64,000 bases of DNA from Diplolepis rosae. Its lineage: Eukaryota > Arthropoda > Insecta > Hymenoptera > Diplolepididae. Within the stretch, counting starts at the first letter, position 1. Each line of letters starts with the position of its first letter. Shown here piece after piece: positions 51,103 through 63,700 of the stretch. The notes beneath the pieces are model-generated. The model saw only the letters and a list, made by a program, of their open reading frames with translations. It was not told where the DNA came from and did not search any database. Both the position numbers and the translations under genes were made by a program. The stretch is taken from positions 1,240,001-1,304,000 of the forward strand of contig JAPYXD010000475.1 in the NCBI GenBank assembly GCA_030998225.1. Direction: 5' to 3'.

Positions 51103-51612
51103 TATATTTATTGTCAATTGAAATTATATCAGGTAAGCACCATGGAAATGTAAATATAGAATCGTAATTTGAAATACCCTTTTAGTTATCCTGAGTTGAA
51201 ATGAATGATGATTAATTGAGTCCAGTAAGCGAATGTGGTCAGTTGAGTGTAACTTGTAATCTTCAGGTAGTTGCAGTTGTATAGTAGATTCGTAATCTAG
51301 ACGGTTGATCTAGTTGATTCTTCGATCTTCGTTTCGAGAGAATTTGGAAGGCGATTCCCCTTCACTTTCTAATGTCGTTGAACTCAGCGCCGAGTTAGAA
51401 TTCGGGTTGAGTAGCGGTAGAAATCTGGAGAAGCTGGACTGACTGGATTGCACTCGCGGTATAGATTCGATGGCACTGGACTGGACTCGCGTTGGTCACA
51501 TTGTAGAAATCGAACGTTGACTAACTAACTGAACTCGCGGTGTAGAGATGATGGTACTGGACTGACTTCTCTTGGAACTTTCGCTTTTTGTAGAACTTTG
51601 AAAGGTCAAGTA

Positions 51613-51680
51613 TGACGAGTAACATGCTATGACGAGTCGCATGTTATTACCAGTCACATGCTATTACAAGTCGCATGTTA
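51613..51680 (+). repeat. Four 17-bp tandem repeats inside LTR copy 2
   Basis: It is identical to 46588-46655 over the four full units; the only nearby difference is in the partial fifth (tgacgatag). Confidence 0.85.
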
Positions 51681-51710
51681 TGACGATAGTGTGTTGGTAT
51701 TGTAGGGCTT

Positions 51711-51740
51711 GATTTGTTATCATGTGATTTGTTATCATGT
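51711..51740 (+). repeat. Direct 15-bp duplication in LTR copy 2
   Basis: The same perfect tandem pair is found at a 5,025-bp offset from 46686. The duplication predates the split of the two LTR copies. Confidence 0.85.
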
Positions 51741-51910
51741 GTAGGTATTAGAACGACACATGGTAATTTCGTATTGATCATCCTATTGATCTGTAGATTT
51801 GTCTATAACTTGCGTCGATAAAATCACACTCGCTGTAATGCTGTCTTGATCCCTTTATTGGTTTCTTAATCTGCTTGTTACCTGTGGCGGTAGAGACGCG
51901 GGACGTGACA

Positions 51911-51914
51911 AACG
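51911..51914 (+). other. Target-site duplication AACG, right of LTR copy 2
   Basis: The four bases after GACGTGACA are followed by 'cattacactctgg'. They match 50976-50979 exactly. The equivalent bases after LTR copy 1 (46886-46889) are CATG. Confidence 0.8.
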
Positions 51915-54900
51915 CATTACACTCTGGACATCAATTTCGTTCATTGCGTATTGCTTGTAACTGTTTCTTCAAACTTATTTTTCATAACATCGTTATTTAA
52001 CCAAAAAACGAGATTACATAATTTTCTACTTTTTCAACAACGCATTAAATTGTGGACGTTAATTTTGAACATTGCGTATTGCTTGTAAATGTCTATTAAT
52101 CTTATTTGTTTATAACCTTGTTTAGTTAACGAAAATCGAAATTACATAATTTTCTACTTTTTCAACATTGCATTACGCTCTGGACATTTATTTCCTTGAT
52201 TGCGTATTGCTTGTAAATGTCTATTAAACCTATTTTTTTATAACCTTGTTTAGGTAACAAAAATCGAAATTACTTCATTTTCTACTTTTTCAACATTGCA
52301 TTACGCTCTGGACATTTATTTCCTTGATTGCGTATTGCTTACGAATATTTATCAATCTTATTTGTTTATAACATTGTTTATTTGACATAAATCGGAATTA
52401 CTCAATTTTCTTCTTTTTCAACAAAGCATTACAATCTGGACATCAATTTCGTTCATTGCGTATTGCTTGTAACTGTTTCTTCAAACTTATTTTTCATAAC
52501 ATCGTTATTTAACCAAAAAACGATATTACATTATTTTCTACTTCTTCAACAATGCATTAAATTGTGGACGTTAATTTCGAACAATGCGTATTGCTTGTAA
52601 ATGTCTATTAAACCTATTTGTTTATAAACTTGTATAGTTAACAAAAATCGAAATTACTCAATTTTCTACTTTTTCAACAACGCATTACACTCTGGACATT
52701 AATTTCGTTCATTGCGTATTGCCTGTAAATGTCTATTAAACCCATTTGATTATAACCTTGTTTAGTTAACAAAAATCGAAATTACTTAATTTTCCACTTT
52801 TTTAACAACGCAATACACTCTGGACATTAATTTCGTTCATTGCGTCTTGCCTGTAAATGTCTATTAAACCTATTGGTTTATAACCTTGTTTAGTTAACAA
52901 AAATCGAAATTACATAATTTTCTACTTTTTTAACAACGCATTACACTCTGGACATTAATTTCGTTCATTGCGTATTGCTTGTAAATTTCTATTAAACCTA
53001 TTGGTTTATAACCTTGTTTAGTTAACAAAAATCGAAATTACATAATTTTCTACTTTTTTAACAACGCATTACACTCTGGACATTAATTTCGTTCACTGTA
53101 TACTGATTGTAAATGTCTATTAAACTTATTTGTTTATAACCTTGTTTAGTTAACAAAAATCGAAATTACATAATTTTCTACTTTTTCAACATTGCATTAC
53201 GCTCTGGACATTTATTTCCTTGATTGCGTCTTGCCTGTAAATGTCAATTAAACTTATTTGTTTATAACCTTGTTTATTTAACAAAAATCGAAATTACTTA
53301 ATTTTCTACTTTTTCAACAACGCATTACACTCTCCACATCAATTTCGTTTATTGCGTATTGCTTGTAACTGTTTCTTCAAACTTATTTTTCATAATATCG
53401 TTATTTAACCAGAAAACGATATTACATAATTTTTTACTTTTTCAACAATGCATTAAATTGTGGACGTTAATTTCGAACATTGCGTATTGCTTGTAAATGT
53501 CTATTAAACCTATTTGTTTATAAACTTGTATAGTTAACAAAAATCGAAATTACTCAATTTTCTACTTTTTCAATAACGCATTACACTCTGGACATCAATT
53601 TCGTTCATTGCGTATTGCTTGTAAATGTCTATTAAACTTATTTGTTTATAACCTTCTTTAGTTAACAAAAATCGAAATTACTTAATTTTCTACTTTTTCA
53701 ACAGATCATTACAATCTGGACATTAATTTCGTTCATTGTATACTGATTGAAAATGTCTATTAAACTTATTTGTTTATAACCTTGTTTAGTTAACAAAAAT
53801 CGAAATTACATAAATTTCTACTTTTTCAACATTGCATTACGCTCTGGACATTTATTTCCTTGATTGCGTATTGCTTGTAAATGTCAATTATACCTATTTG
53901 TTTATAACCTTGTTTAGGTAACAAAAATCGAAATTACTTCACTTTCCTCTTTTTTAGCAATGCATTACACTCTGGCCATTAATTTCGTTCTTTGTGTATT
54001 CCTTATGAATGTTTATCAAACTTATTATTCATAACATCGTTATTTAACCAAAAATCGAAATTACTTAATTTTCTACTTTTTCCAAAAGGCATTACACTCA
54101 GGCCATTAATTTCCTTGATTGCGTATTGCTTGTAAATGTCTATTAAACCTATTTGTTTATAAGCTTGTTTAGTTGACAAAAATTGAAATTACTCAATTTC
54201 CTACTCTTTCAACAACGCATTACAATCTGGACATCAATTTCCATGATTGCGTATTGCTTGTAAATGTCTATTAAACCTATTTGTTTATAACCTTGTTTAG
54301 GTAACAAAAATCGAAATTACTTCCTTTTTTACTTTTTTAACAGCGTATTACAATCTGGGATTAGTTTCGTTCATTGCGTACTGCTTGTCAATGTCTATTA
54401 AAATTATTTGTTTATAATCTTGTAGAGTTAACAAAAATCGAAATTACTTAATTTTCTACTTTTTCAACAACGCATTACACTCTGGACATCAATTTCGTTC
54501 GTTGCGTATTGCTTGTAACTGTTTATTCAAACTTATTTTTCATAGCATCGTTATTTATCCAAAAAACGAGATTACATAATTTTCTACTTTTTCAACAACG
54601 TATTAAATTATGGACGTTAATTTCGAACACTGCGTATTGCTTGTAAATGTCTATTAAACCTATTTGTTTATAAACTTGTATAGTTAACAAAAATCGAAAT
54701 TACTCAATTTTCTACTTTTTCAACAACGCATTACACTCTGGACATCAATTTCGTTCATTGCGTATTGCTTGTAAATGTCTATTAAACTTATTTGTTTATA
54801 ACCTTGTTTAGTTAACAAAAATCGAAATTACATAATTTTCTACTTTTTCAACATTGCATTACGCTCTGGACATTTATTTCCTTGATTGCGTATTGCTTGT

Positions 54901-55874
54901 AAATGTCAATTAAACCTATTTGTTTATAACCTTGTTTAGGTAACAAAAATCGAAATTACTTCATTTTCCACTTTTTTAGCAATGCATTACACTCTGGCCA
55001 TTAATTTCGTTCTTTGCGTATTCCTTATGAATGTTTATCAAACTTATTATTCATAACATCGTTATTTAACCAAAAATCGAAATTACTTAATTTTCTACTT
55101 TTTCCAAAAGGCATTACACTCAGGCCATTAATTTCCTTGATTGCGTATTGCTTGTAAATGTCTATTAAACCTATTTGTTTATAAGCTTGTTTAGTTGACA
55201 AAAATTGAAATTACTCAATTCCCTACTCTTTCAACAAAGCATTACACTCTGGACATCAATTTCCATGATTGCGTATTGCTTGTAAATGTCTATTAAACCT
55301 ATTTGTTTATAACCTTGTTTAGGTAACAAAAATCGAAATTACTTAATTTTCTACTTTTTAAACAACGCATTACACTCTGGACATCAATTTCGTTCATTGC
55401 GTATTGCTTGTAACTGTTTATTCAAACTTATGTTTCATAACATCGTTATTTATCCAAAAAACGAGATTACATAATTTTCTACTTTTTGAACAACGTATTA
55501 ATTTATGGACGTTAATTTCGAACACTGCGTATTGCTTGTAAATGTCTATTAAACCTATTTGTTTATAAGCTTGTTTAGTTAACAAAAATCGAAATTACTT
55601 AATTTTCTACTTTTTCAACAGATCATTACAATCTGGACATTAATTTCGTTCATTGTATACTGATTGTAAATGTCTATTAAACTTATTTGTTTATAACCTT
55701 TTTTAGTTAACAAAAAATCGAAATTACATAATTTTCTACTTTTTTCAACATTGCATTACGCTCTGGACATTTATTTCCTTGATTGCGTATTGCTTGTAAA
55801 TGTCAATTAAACCTATTTGTTTATAACCTTGTTTAGGTAACAAAAATCGAAATTACTTCATTTTCCACTTTTTT

Positions 55875-56898
55875 AGCAATGCATTACACTCTGGACATCA
55901 ATTTCGTTCATTGCGTATTGCTTGTAACTGTTTCTTCAAACTTATTTTTCATAACATCGTTATTTAACCAAAAAACAATATTACATAATTTTCTACTTTT
56001 TCAACAATGCATTAAATTGTGGACGTTAATTTCGAACAATGCGTATGGCTTGTAAATGTCTATTAAACCTATTTGTTTATAAACTTGTATAGTTAACAAA
56101 AATAGAAATTACTCAATTTTCTACTTTTTCAACAACGCATTACACTCTGGACATTAATTTCGTTCATTGCGTATTGCCTGTAAATGTCTATTAAACCCAT
56201 TTGATTATAACCTTGTTTAGTTAACAAAAATCGAAATTACTTAATTTTCCACTTTTTTAACAACGCAATACACTCTGGACATTAATTTCGTTCATTGCGT
56301 CTTGCCTGTAAATGTCTATTAAACCTATTGGTTTATAACCTTGTTTAGTTAACAAAAATCGAGATAACATAATTTTCTACTTTTTTAACAACGCATTACA
56401 CTCTGGACATTAATATCGTTCATTGCGTATTGCTTGTAACTGTTTCTTCAAACTTATTTTTCATAACATCGTTATTTAACCAAAAAACGATATTACATAA
56501 TTTTCTACTTTTTCAACAATGCATTAAATTGTGGACGTTCATTTCGAACATTGCGTATTGCTTGCAAATGTCTATTAAACCTATTTGTTTATAAACTTGT
56601 ATAGTTAACAAAAATCGAAATTACTCAATTTTCTACTTTTTCAACAACACTTTATACTCTGGACATCAATTTCGTTCATTGCATATAGCATGTAAATATC
56701 TATTAAACCTATTTGTTTATAACATTTTTTAGCGATCAAAAATCGAAATTACTTAATGTTCAACATTTTTCACAACGCATTAAACTCTGGCCATTAATTT
56801 CGTTCACAGTCTATTGATTGTGTATGCTCATCAAACTTATTTGTATATAACATTGTTTAGTTAACAAAAATCAAAATTACATAATTTTCTACTTTTTC
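55875..56898 (+). repeat. Divergent block, copy 3, ending after K-L
   Basis: The order H/D', E', I, J, D'', E'', K, L is as in copy 1, with small changes ('gcatatagcatg' in K, 'aaaatagaaattac' in E'). After L the sequence goes directly into an N-type monomer ('attaaattatggacg', 'tttccatg') at 56899, so the H and A' monomers present in copies 1 and 2 have been lost. Confidence 0.86.
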
Positions 56899-58883
56899 AA
56901 CAACGTATTAAATTATGGACGTTAATTTCCATGATTGCGTATTGCTTGTAAATGTCTATTAAACCTATTTGTTTATAACCTTGTTTAGGTAACAAAAATC
57001 GAAATTACTTCATTTTCCACTTTTTTAGCAATGCATTACACTCTGGACATCAATATCGTTCATTGCGTATTGCTTGTAACTGTTTATTCAAACTTATTTT
57101 TCATAACATCGTTATTTATCCAAAAAACGAGATTACATAATTTTCTACTTTTTTCAACAATGCATTAAATTGTGGACGTTAATTTCCAACAATGCGTACT
57201 GCTTGTCAATGTCTATTAAAATTATTTGTTTATAATCTTGTAGAGTTAACAAAAATCGAAATTACTTAATTTTCCACTTTTTTAACAACGCATTACACTC
57301 TGGACATCAATTTCGTTCATTGCGTATTGCTTGTAACTGTTTATTCAAACTTATTTTTCATAACATCGTTATTTATCCAAAAAACGAGATTACATAATTT
57401 TCTACTTTTTCAACAACGTATTAAATTATGGACGTTAATTTCGAACACTGCGTATTGCTTGTAAATGTCTATTAAACCTATTTGTTTATAAGCTTGTTTA
57501 GTTAACAAAAATCGAAATTACTTAATTTTCTACTTTTTCAACAGATCATTACAATCTGGACATTAATTTCGTTCATTGTATACTGATTGTAAATGTCTAT
57601 TAAACTTATTTGTTTATAACCTTGTTTAGTTAACAAAAATCGAAATTACTTAATTTTCTACTTTTTCAACAACGCATTACACTCTGGACATCAATTTCGT
57701 TCATTGCGTATTGCTTGTAACTGTTTATTCAAACTTATTTTTCATAACATCGTTATTTATCCAAAAAACGAGATTACATAATTTTCTACTTTTTCAACAA
57801 CGTATTAAATTATGGTCGTGAATTTCGAACACTGCGTATTGCTTGTAAATGTCTATTAAACCTATTTGTTTATAACCTTGTTTATTTAACAAACATCGAA
57901 ATTACTTCATTTTCTACTTTTTTAACAACGTATTAAATTATGGACGTTAATTTCCATGATTGCGTATTGCTTGTAAATGTCTATTAAACCTATTTGTTTA
58001 TAACCTTGTTTAGGTAACAAAAATCGAAATTACTTCATTTCCTACTTTTTTTAACAACGTATTACAATCTGGGATTAACTTCGTTCATTGCGTACTGCTT
58101 GTCAATGTCTATTAAAATTATTTGTTTATAATCTTGTAGAGTTAACAAAAATCGAAATTACTTAATTTTCTACTTTTTCAACAACGCATTACACTCTGGA
58201 CATCAATTTCGTTCATTGCGTATTGCTTGTAACTGTTTATTCAAACTTATTTTTCATAACATCGTTAATTATCCAAAAACGAGATTACATAACTTTCTAC
58301 TTTTTCAACAACGTATTAAATTATGGACGTTAATTTCGAACACTGCGTATTGCTTGTAAATGTCTATTAAACCTATTTGTTTATAACCTTTTTTAGTTAA
58401 CAAAAATCGAAATTCTATAATTTTCTACTTTTTCAACATTGCATTACGCTCTGGACATTAATTTCGTTTATTGCGTCTTGCCTGTAAATGTCAATTAAAC
58501 CTATTTGTTTATAACCTTGTTTATTTAACAAAAATCGAAATTACCTAATTTTCTACTTTTTCAAGAACGCATTACACTCTGGACATCAATTTCGTTCATT
58601 GCGTATTGCTTGTAACTGTTTCTTCAAACTTATTTTTCATAACATCGTTATTTAACCAAAAAACAATATTACATAATTTTCTACTTTTTCAACAATGCAT
58701 TAAATTGTGGACGTTAATTTCGAACAATGCGTATGGCTTGTAAATGTCTATTAAACCTATTTGTTTATAAACTTGTATAGTTAACAAAAATCGAAATTAC
58801 TCAATTTTCTACTTTTTCAACAACGCATTACACTCTGGACATTAATTTCGTTCATTGCGTATTGCCTGTAAATGTCTATTAAA

Positions 58884-59779
58884 CCCATTTGATTATAACC
58901 TTGTTTAGTTAACAAAAATCGAAATTACTTAATTTTCCACTTTTTTAACAACGCAATACACTCTGGACATTAATTTCGTTCATTGCGTCTTGCCTGTAAA
59001 TGTCTATTAAACCTATTGGTTTATAACCTTGTTTAGTTAACAAAAATCGAGATAACATAATTTTCTACTTTTTTAACAACGCATTACACTCTGGACATTA
59101 ATATCGTTCATTGCGTATTGCTTGTAACTGTTTCTTCAAACTTATTTTTCATAACATCGTTATTTAACCAAAAAACGATATTACATAATTTTCTACTTTT
59201 TCAACAATGCATTAAATTGTGGACGTTCATTTCGAACATTGCGTATTGCTTGCAAATGTCTATTAAACCTATTTGTTTATAAATTTGTATAGTTAACAAA
59301 AATTGAAATTACTCAATTTTCTAATTTTTCAACAACGCATTACACTCTGGACATCAATTTCGTTCATTGCGTATTGCTTGTAAATGTCTATTAAACTTAT
59401 TTGTTTATAACCTTGTTTAGTTAACGAAAATCGAAATTACATAATTTTCTACCTTTTGAATATTGCATTACGCTCTGGACATTTATTTCCTTGTTTGCGT
59501 ATTGCTTGTAAATGTCTATTAAACCTATTTTTTTATAACCTTGTTTAGGTAACAAAAATCGAAATCACTTCATTTTCTACTTTTTTAACAACGCATTACA
59601 CTCTGGACATCAATTTCGTTCATTCTGTATTGCTTATGATTGTTTATTCAAACTTATTTTTCATAACATCGTTATTTATCCAAAAAACGATATTACATAA
59701 TTTCCTACTTTTTCAACAACGTATTAAATTATGGACGTTAATTTCGAACACTGCGTATTGCCTGTAAATGTCTATTAAA
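58884..59779 (+). repeat. Seven-monomer tandem duplication, first unit (896 bp)
   Basis: Measured between the two occurrences of 'cccatttgattataacc'. The monomers are the I tail, J, D'', E'' ('ataaatttgtatag'), a D-start monomer ending 'ctaccttttgaat', G'' ('cttgtttgcg', 'ttttttataacc'), a D-like monomer ('cattctgtattgcttatg') and the start of an E. Copies 1 and 2 of the 11-kb repeat have the D''-to-E stretch once only. Confidence 0.83.
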
Positions 59780-60675
59780 CCCATTTGATTATAACCTTGT
59801 TTAGTTAACAAAAATCGAAATTACTTAATTTTCCACTTTTTTAACAACGCAATACACTCTGGACATTAATTTCGTTCATTGCGTCTTGCCTGTAAATGTC
59901 TATTAAACCTATTGGTTTATAACCTTGTTTAGTTAACAAAAATCGAGATAACATAATTTTCTACTTTTTTAACAACGCATTACACTCTGGACATTAATAT
60001 CGTTCATTGCGTATTGCTTGTAACTGTTTCTTCAAACTTATTTTTCATAACATCGTTATTTAACCAAAAAACGATATTACATAATTTTCTACTTTTTCAA
60101 CAATGCATTAAATTGTGGACGTTCATTTCGAACATTGCGTATTGCTTGCAAATGTCTATTAAACCTATTTGTTTATAAATTTGTATAGTTAACAAAAATT
60201 GAAATTACTCAATTTTCTAATTTTTCAACAACGCATTACACTCTGGACATCAATTTCGTTCATTGCGTATTGCTTGTAAATGTCTATTAAACTTATTTGT
60301 TTATAACCTTGTTTAGTTAACAAAAATCGAAATTACATAATTTTCTACCTTTTGAATATTGCATTACGCTCTGGACATTTATTTCCTTGTTTGCGTATTG
60401 CTTGTAAATGTCTATTAAACCTATTTTTTTATAACCTTGTTTAGGTAACAAAAATCGAAATCACTTCATTTTCTACTTTTTTAACAACGCATTACACTTT
60501 GGACATCAATTTCGTTCATTCTGTATTGCTTATGATTGTTTATTCAAACTTATTTTTCATAACATCGTTATTTATCCAAAAAACGATATTACACAATTTT
60601 CTACTTTTTCAACAACGTATTAAATTATGGACGTTAATTTCGAACACTGCGTATTGCTTGTAAATGTCTTTTAAA
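59780..60675 (+). repeat. Seven-monomer tandem duplication, second unit
   Basis: The join is an E/I hybrid: it begins 'attaaattatggacg' with 'cgaacactgcg' (E) and continues 'tattgcctgtaaatg' and 'cccatttgatt' (I). The switch is again in the conserved core. The two units differ at only a few bases seen by eye (for example 'taacgaaaatcg' versus 'taacaaaaatcg', and 'ctctggacatc' versus 'ctttggacatc'), so the duplication looks recent. Confidence 0.82.
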
Positions 60676-60719
60676 CCTATTTGTTTATAAGCTTGTTTAG
60701 TTAACAAAAATCGAAATTA
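60611..60719 (+). repeat. Truncated E monomer with 31-bp deletion, copy 3
   Basis: It has the same length, variant and junction as the copies at 28495 and 39846. The six-monomer bridge to the next A start is 757-761 bp in all three copies. Confidence 0.9.
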
Positions 60720-63700
60720 AATTATGGACGTTAATTTCCATGATTGCGTATTGCTTGTAAATGTCTATTAAACCTATTTGTTTATAACCTTTTTTAGGTA
60801 ACAAAAATCGAAATTACTTCATTTTCTACTTTTTTAACAACGTATTACAATCTGGGATTAATTTCGTTCATTGCGTACTGCTTGTCAATGTCTATTAAAA
60901 TTATTTGTTTATAATCTTGTAGAGTTAACAAAAATCGAAATTACTTAATTTTCTACTTTTTCAACAGCGCATTACACTCTGGACATCAATTTCGTTCATT
61001 GCGTATTGCTTGTAACTGTTTATTCAAACTTATTTTTTCATAACATCGTTATTTATCCAAAAAACGAGATTACATAATTTTCTACTTTTTCAACAACGTA
61101 TTAAATTATGGACGTTAATTCTCGAACACTGCGTATTGCTTGTAAATGTCTATTAAACCTATTTGTTTATAACCTTGTTTAGTTAACAAAAATCGAAATT
61201 ACATAATTTTCTACTTTTTCAACATTGCATTACGCTCTGGACACTTATTTCCTTGATTGCGTATTGCTTGTAAATGTCAATTAAACCCATTTGTTTATAA
61301 CCTTGTTTAGGTAACAAAAATCGAAATTACTTCAATTTCCACTTTTTTAGCAATGCATTACACTCTGGCCATTAATTTCGTTCTTTGTGTATTCCTTATG
61401 AATGTTTATCAAACTTATTATTCATAACATCGTTATTTAACCAAAAATCGAAATTACTTAATTTTCTACTTTTTCCAAAAGGCATTACACTCAGGCCATT
61501 AATTTCCTTGATTGCGTATTGCTTGTAAATGTCTATTAAACCTATTTGTTTATAAGCTTGTTTAGTTGACAAAAATTGAAATTACTCAATTTCCTACACG
61601 CTCAACCGCTCATTACACTCTGGACATCAATTTCCATGATTGCGTATTGCTTGTAGATGTCTATTAAACCTATTTGTTTATAACCTTGTTTAGGTAACAA
61701 AAATCGAAATTACTTCCTTTTTTACTTTTCTAACAGCGTATTACAATCTGGGATTAATTTCGTTCATTGCGTACTGCTTGTCAATGTCTATTAAAATTAT
61801 TTGTTTATAATCTTGTAGAGTTAACAAAAATCGAAATTACTTAATTTTCTACTTTTTCAACAACGCATTACACTCTGGACATCAATTTCGTTCATTGCGT
61901 ATTGCTTGTAACTGTTTATTCAAACTTATTTTTTCATAACATCGTTATTTATCCAAAAAACGAGATTACATAATTTTCTACTTTTTCAACAACGTATTAA
62001 ATTATGGACGTTAATTTCGAACACTGCGTATTGCTTGTAAATGTCTATTAAACCTATTTGTTTATAAGCTTGTTTAGTTAACTAAAATCGAAATACCTTA
62101 AATTTCTACTTTTTCAACAGATCATTACAATCTGGACATTAATTTCGTTCATTGTATACTGATTGTAAATGTCTATTAAACTTATTTGTTTATAACCTTG
62201 TTTAGTTAACAAAAATCGAAATTACATAATTTTCTACTTTTTCAACATTGCATTACGCTCTGGACATTTATTTCCTTGATTGCGTATTGCTTGTAAATGT
62301 CAATTAAACCTATTTGTTTATAACCTTGTTTAGGTAACAAAAATCGAAATTACTTCACTTTCCACTTTTTTAGCAATGCATTACACTCTGGCCATTAATT
62401 TCGTTCTTTGTGTATTCCTTATGAATGTTTATCAAACTTATTATTCATAACATCGTTATTTAACCAAAAATCGAAATTACTTAATTTTCTACTTTTTCCA
62501 AAAGGCATTACACTCAGGCCATTAATTTCCTTGATTGCGTATTGCTTGTAAATGTCTATTAAACCTATTTGTTTATAAGCTTGTTTAGTTGACAAAAATT
62601 GAAATTACTCAATTTCCTACTCTTTCAACAATGCATTACACTCTGGACATCAATTTCCATGATTGCGTATTGCTTGTAAATGTCTATTAAACCTATTTGT
62701 TTATAACCTTGTTTAGGTAACAAAAATCGAAATTACTTCATTTTCTACTTTTTTAACAACGTATTACAATCTGGGATTAATTTCGTTAATTGCGTACTGC
62801 TTGTCAATGTCTATTAAAATTATTTGTTTGTAATCTTGTAGAGTTAACAAAAATCGAAATTACTTAATTTTCTACTTTTTCAACAACGCATTACACTCTG
62901 GACATCAATTTCGTTCATTGCGTATTGCTTGTAACTGTTTATTCAAACTTATTTTTCATAACATCGTTATTTATCCAAAAAACGAGATTACATAATTTTC
63001 TACTTTTTCAACAACGTATTAAATTATGGACGTTAATTTCGAACACTGCGTATTGCTTGTAAATGTCTATTAAACCTATTTGTTTATAAGCTTGTTTAGT
63101 TAACAAAAATCGAAATTACTTAATTTTCTACTTTTTCAACAGATCATTACAATCTGGACATTAATTTCGTTCATTGTATACTGATTGTAAATGTCTATTA
63201 AACTTATTTGTTTATAACCTTGTTTAGTTAACAAAAATCGAAATTACATAATTTTCTACTTTTTCAACATTGCATTACGCTCTGGACATTTATTTCCTTG
63301 ATTGCGTATTGCTTGTAAATGGCAATTAAACCTATTTGTTTATAACCTTGTTTAGGTAACAAAAATCGAAATTACTTCACTTTCCACTTTTTTAGCAATG
63401 CATTACACTCTGGCCATTAATTTCGTTCTTTGTGTATTCCTTATGAATGTTTATCAAACTTATTATTCATAACATCGTTATTTAACCAAAAATCGAAATT
63501 ACTTAATTTTCTACTTTTTCCAAAAGGCATTACACTCAGGCCATTAATTTCCTTGATTGCGTATTGCTTGTAAATGTCTATTAAACCTATTTGTTTATAA
63601 CCTTGTTTAGGTAACAAAAATCGAAATTACTTCATTTTCTACTTTTTTAACAACGTATTACAATCTGGGATTAATTTCGTTCATTGCGTACTGCTTGTCA

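Larger units (their letters stand above)
50980..51910 (+). mobile_element. Solo LTR, copy 2 (931 bp), with intact target-site duplication
   Basis: It differs from copy 1 by 10 substitutions and one 1-bp indel that I can count by eye, about 1.2%. It has the same TG...CA ends. Here the flanks are a perfect AACG direct duplication (50976-50979 and 51911-51914), and removing the element plus one AACG restores the normal junction 'ttcaacaacgcattacactc'. That is direct evidence of transposition-style integration into a pre-existing monomer. No open reading frame of useful length is present. Confidence 0.82.
50718..52442 (+). repeat. LTR-bearing duplicated segment, copy 2
   Basis: It matches 45691-47417 at an offset of 5,025-5,027 bp through satellite, LTR and satellite. 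Flanking differences include 'gaacattgcg' here against 'gaacatagcg', and 'attaatcttatttg' against 'attaaacttatttg'. Because identical monomer types flank both LTRs, one insertion followed by segmental duplication is far simpler than two insertions. Confidence 0.85.
43648..54083 (+). repeat. Rearranged interlude of 10.4 kb carrying both LTR copies
   Basis: Its length is close to the super-repeat period but I cannot align it monomer by monomer with copies 1 and 2. It contains HORs at 43648 (766 bp), 44414 (1,022 bp) and 45436 (only 255 bp, an A/B hybrid plus C), then A at 45691, the first LTR, mixed monomers, HORs at 48035, 48801, 49696 and 50718, the second LTR, and mixed D'/E'/I/J monomers to 54083. 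It carries more scattered single-base changes than the flanking copies, for example 'gtagacaaaaattg' at 44503 and 'ctttttgagc' at 45301. Confidence 0.75.

Noticed and set aside
45954..51910. Full-length LTR retrotransposon with the two LTRs as its ends
   Set aside because: The 4.1 kb between them is 128-bp satellite with no gag-pol, primer-binding site or polypurine tract, and each LTR has its own satellite flanks, so these are two solo LTRs.
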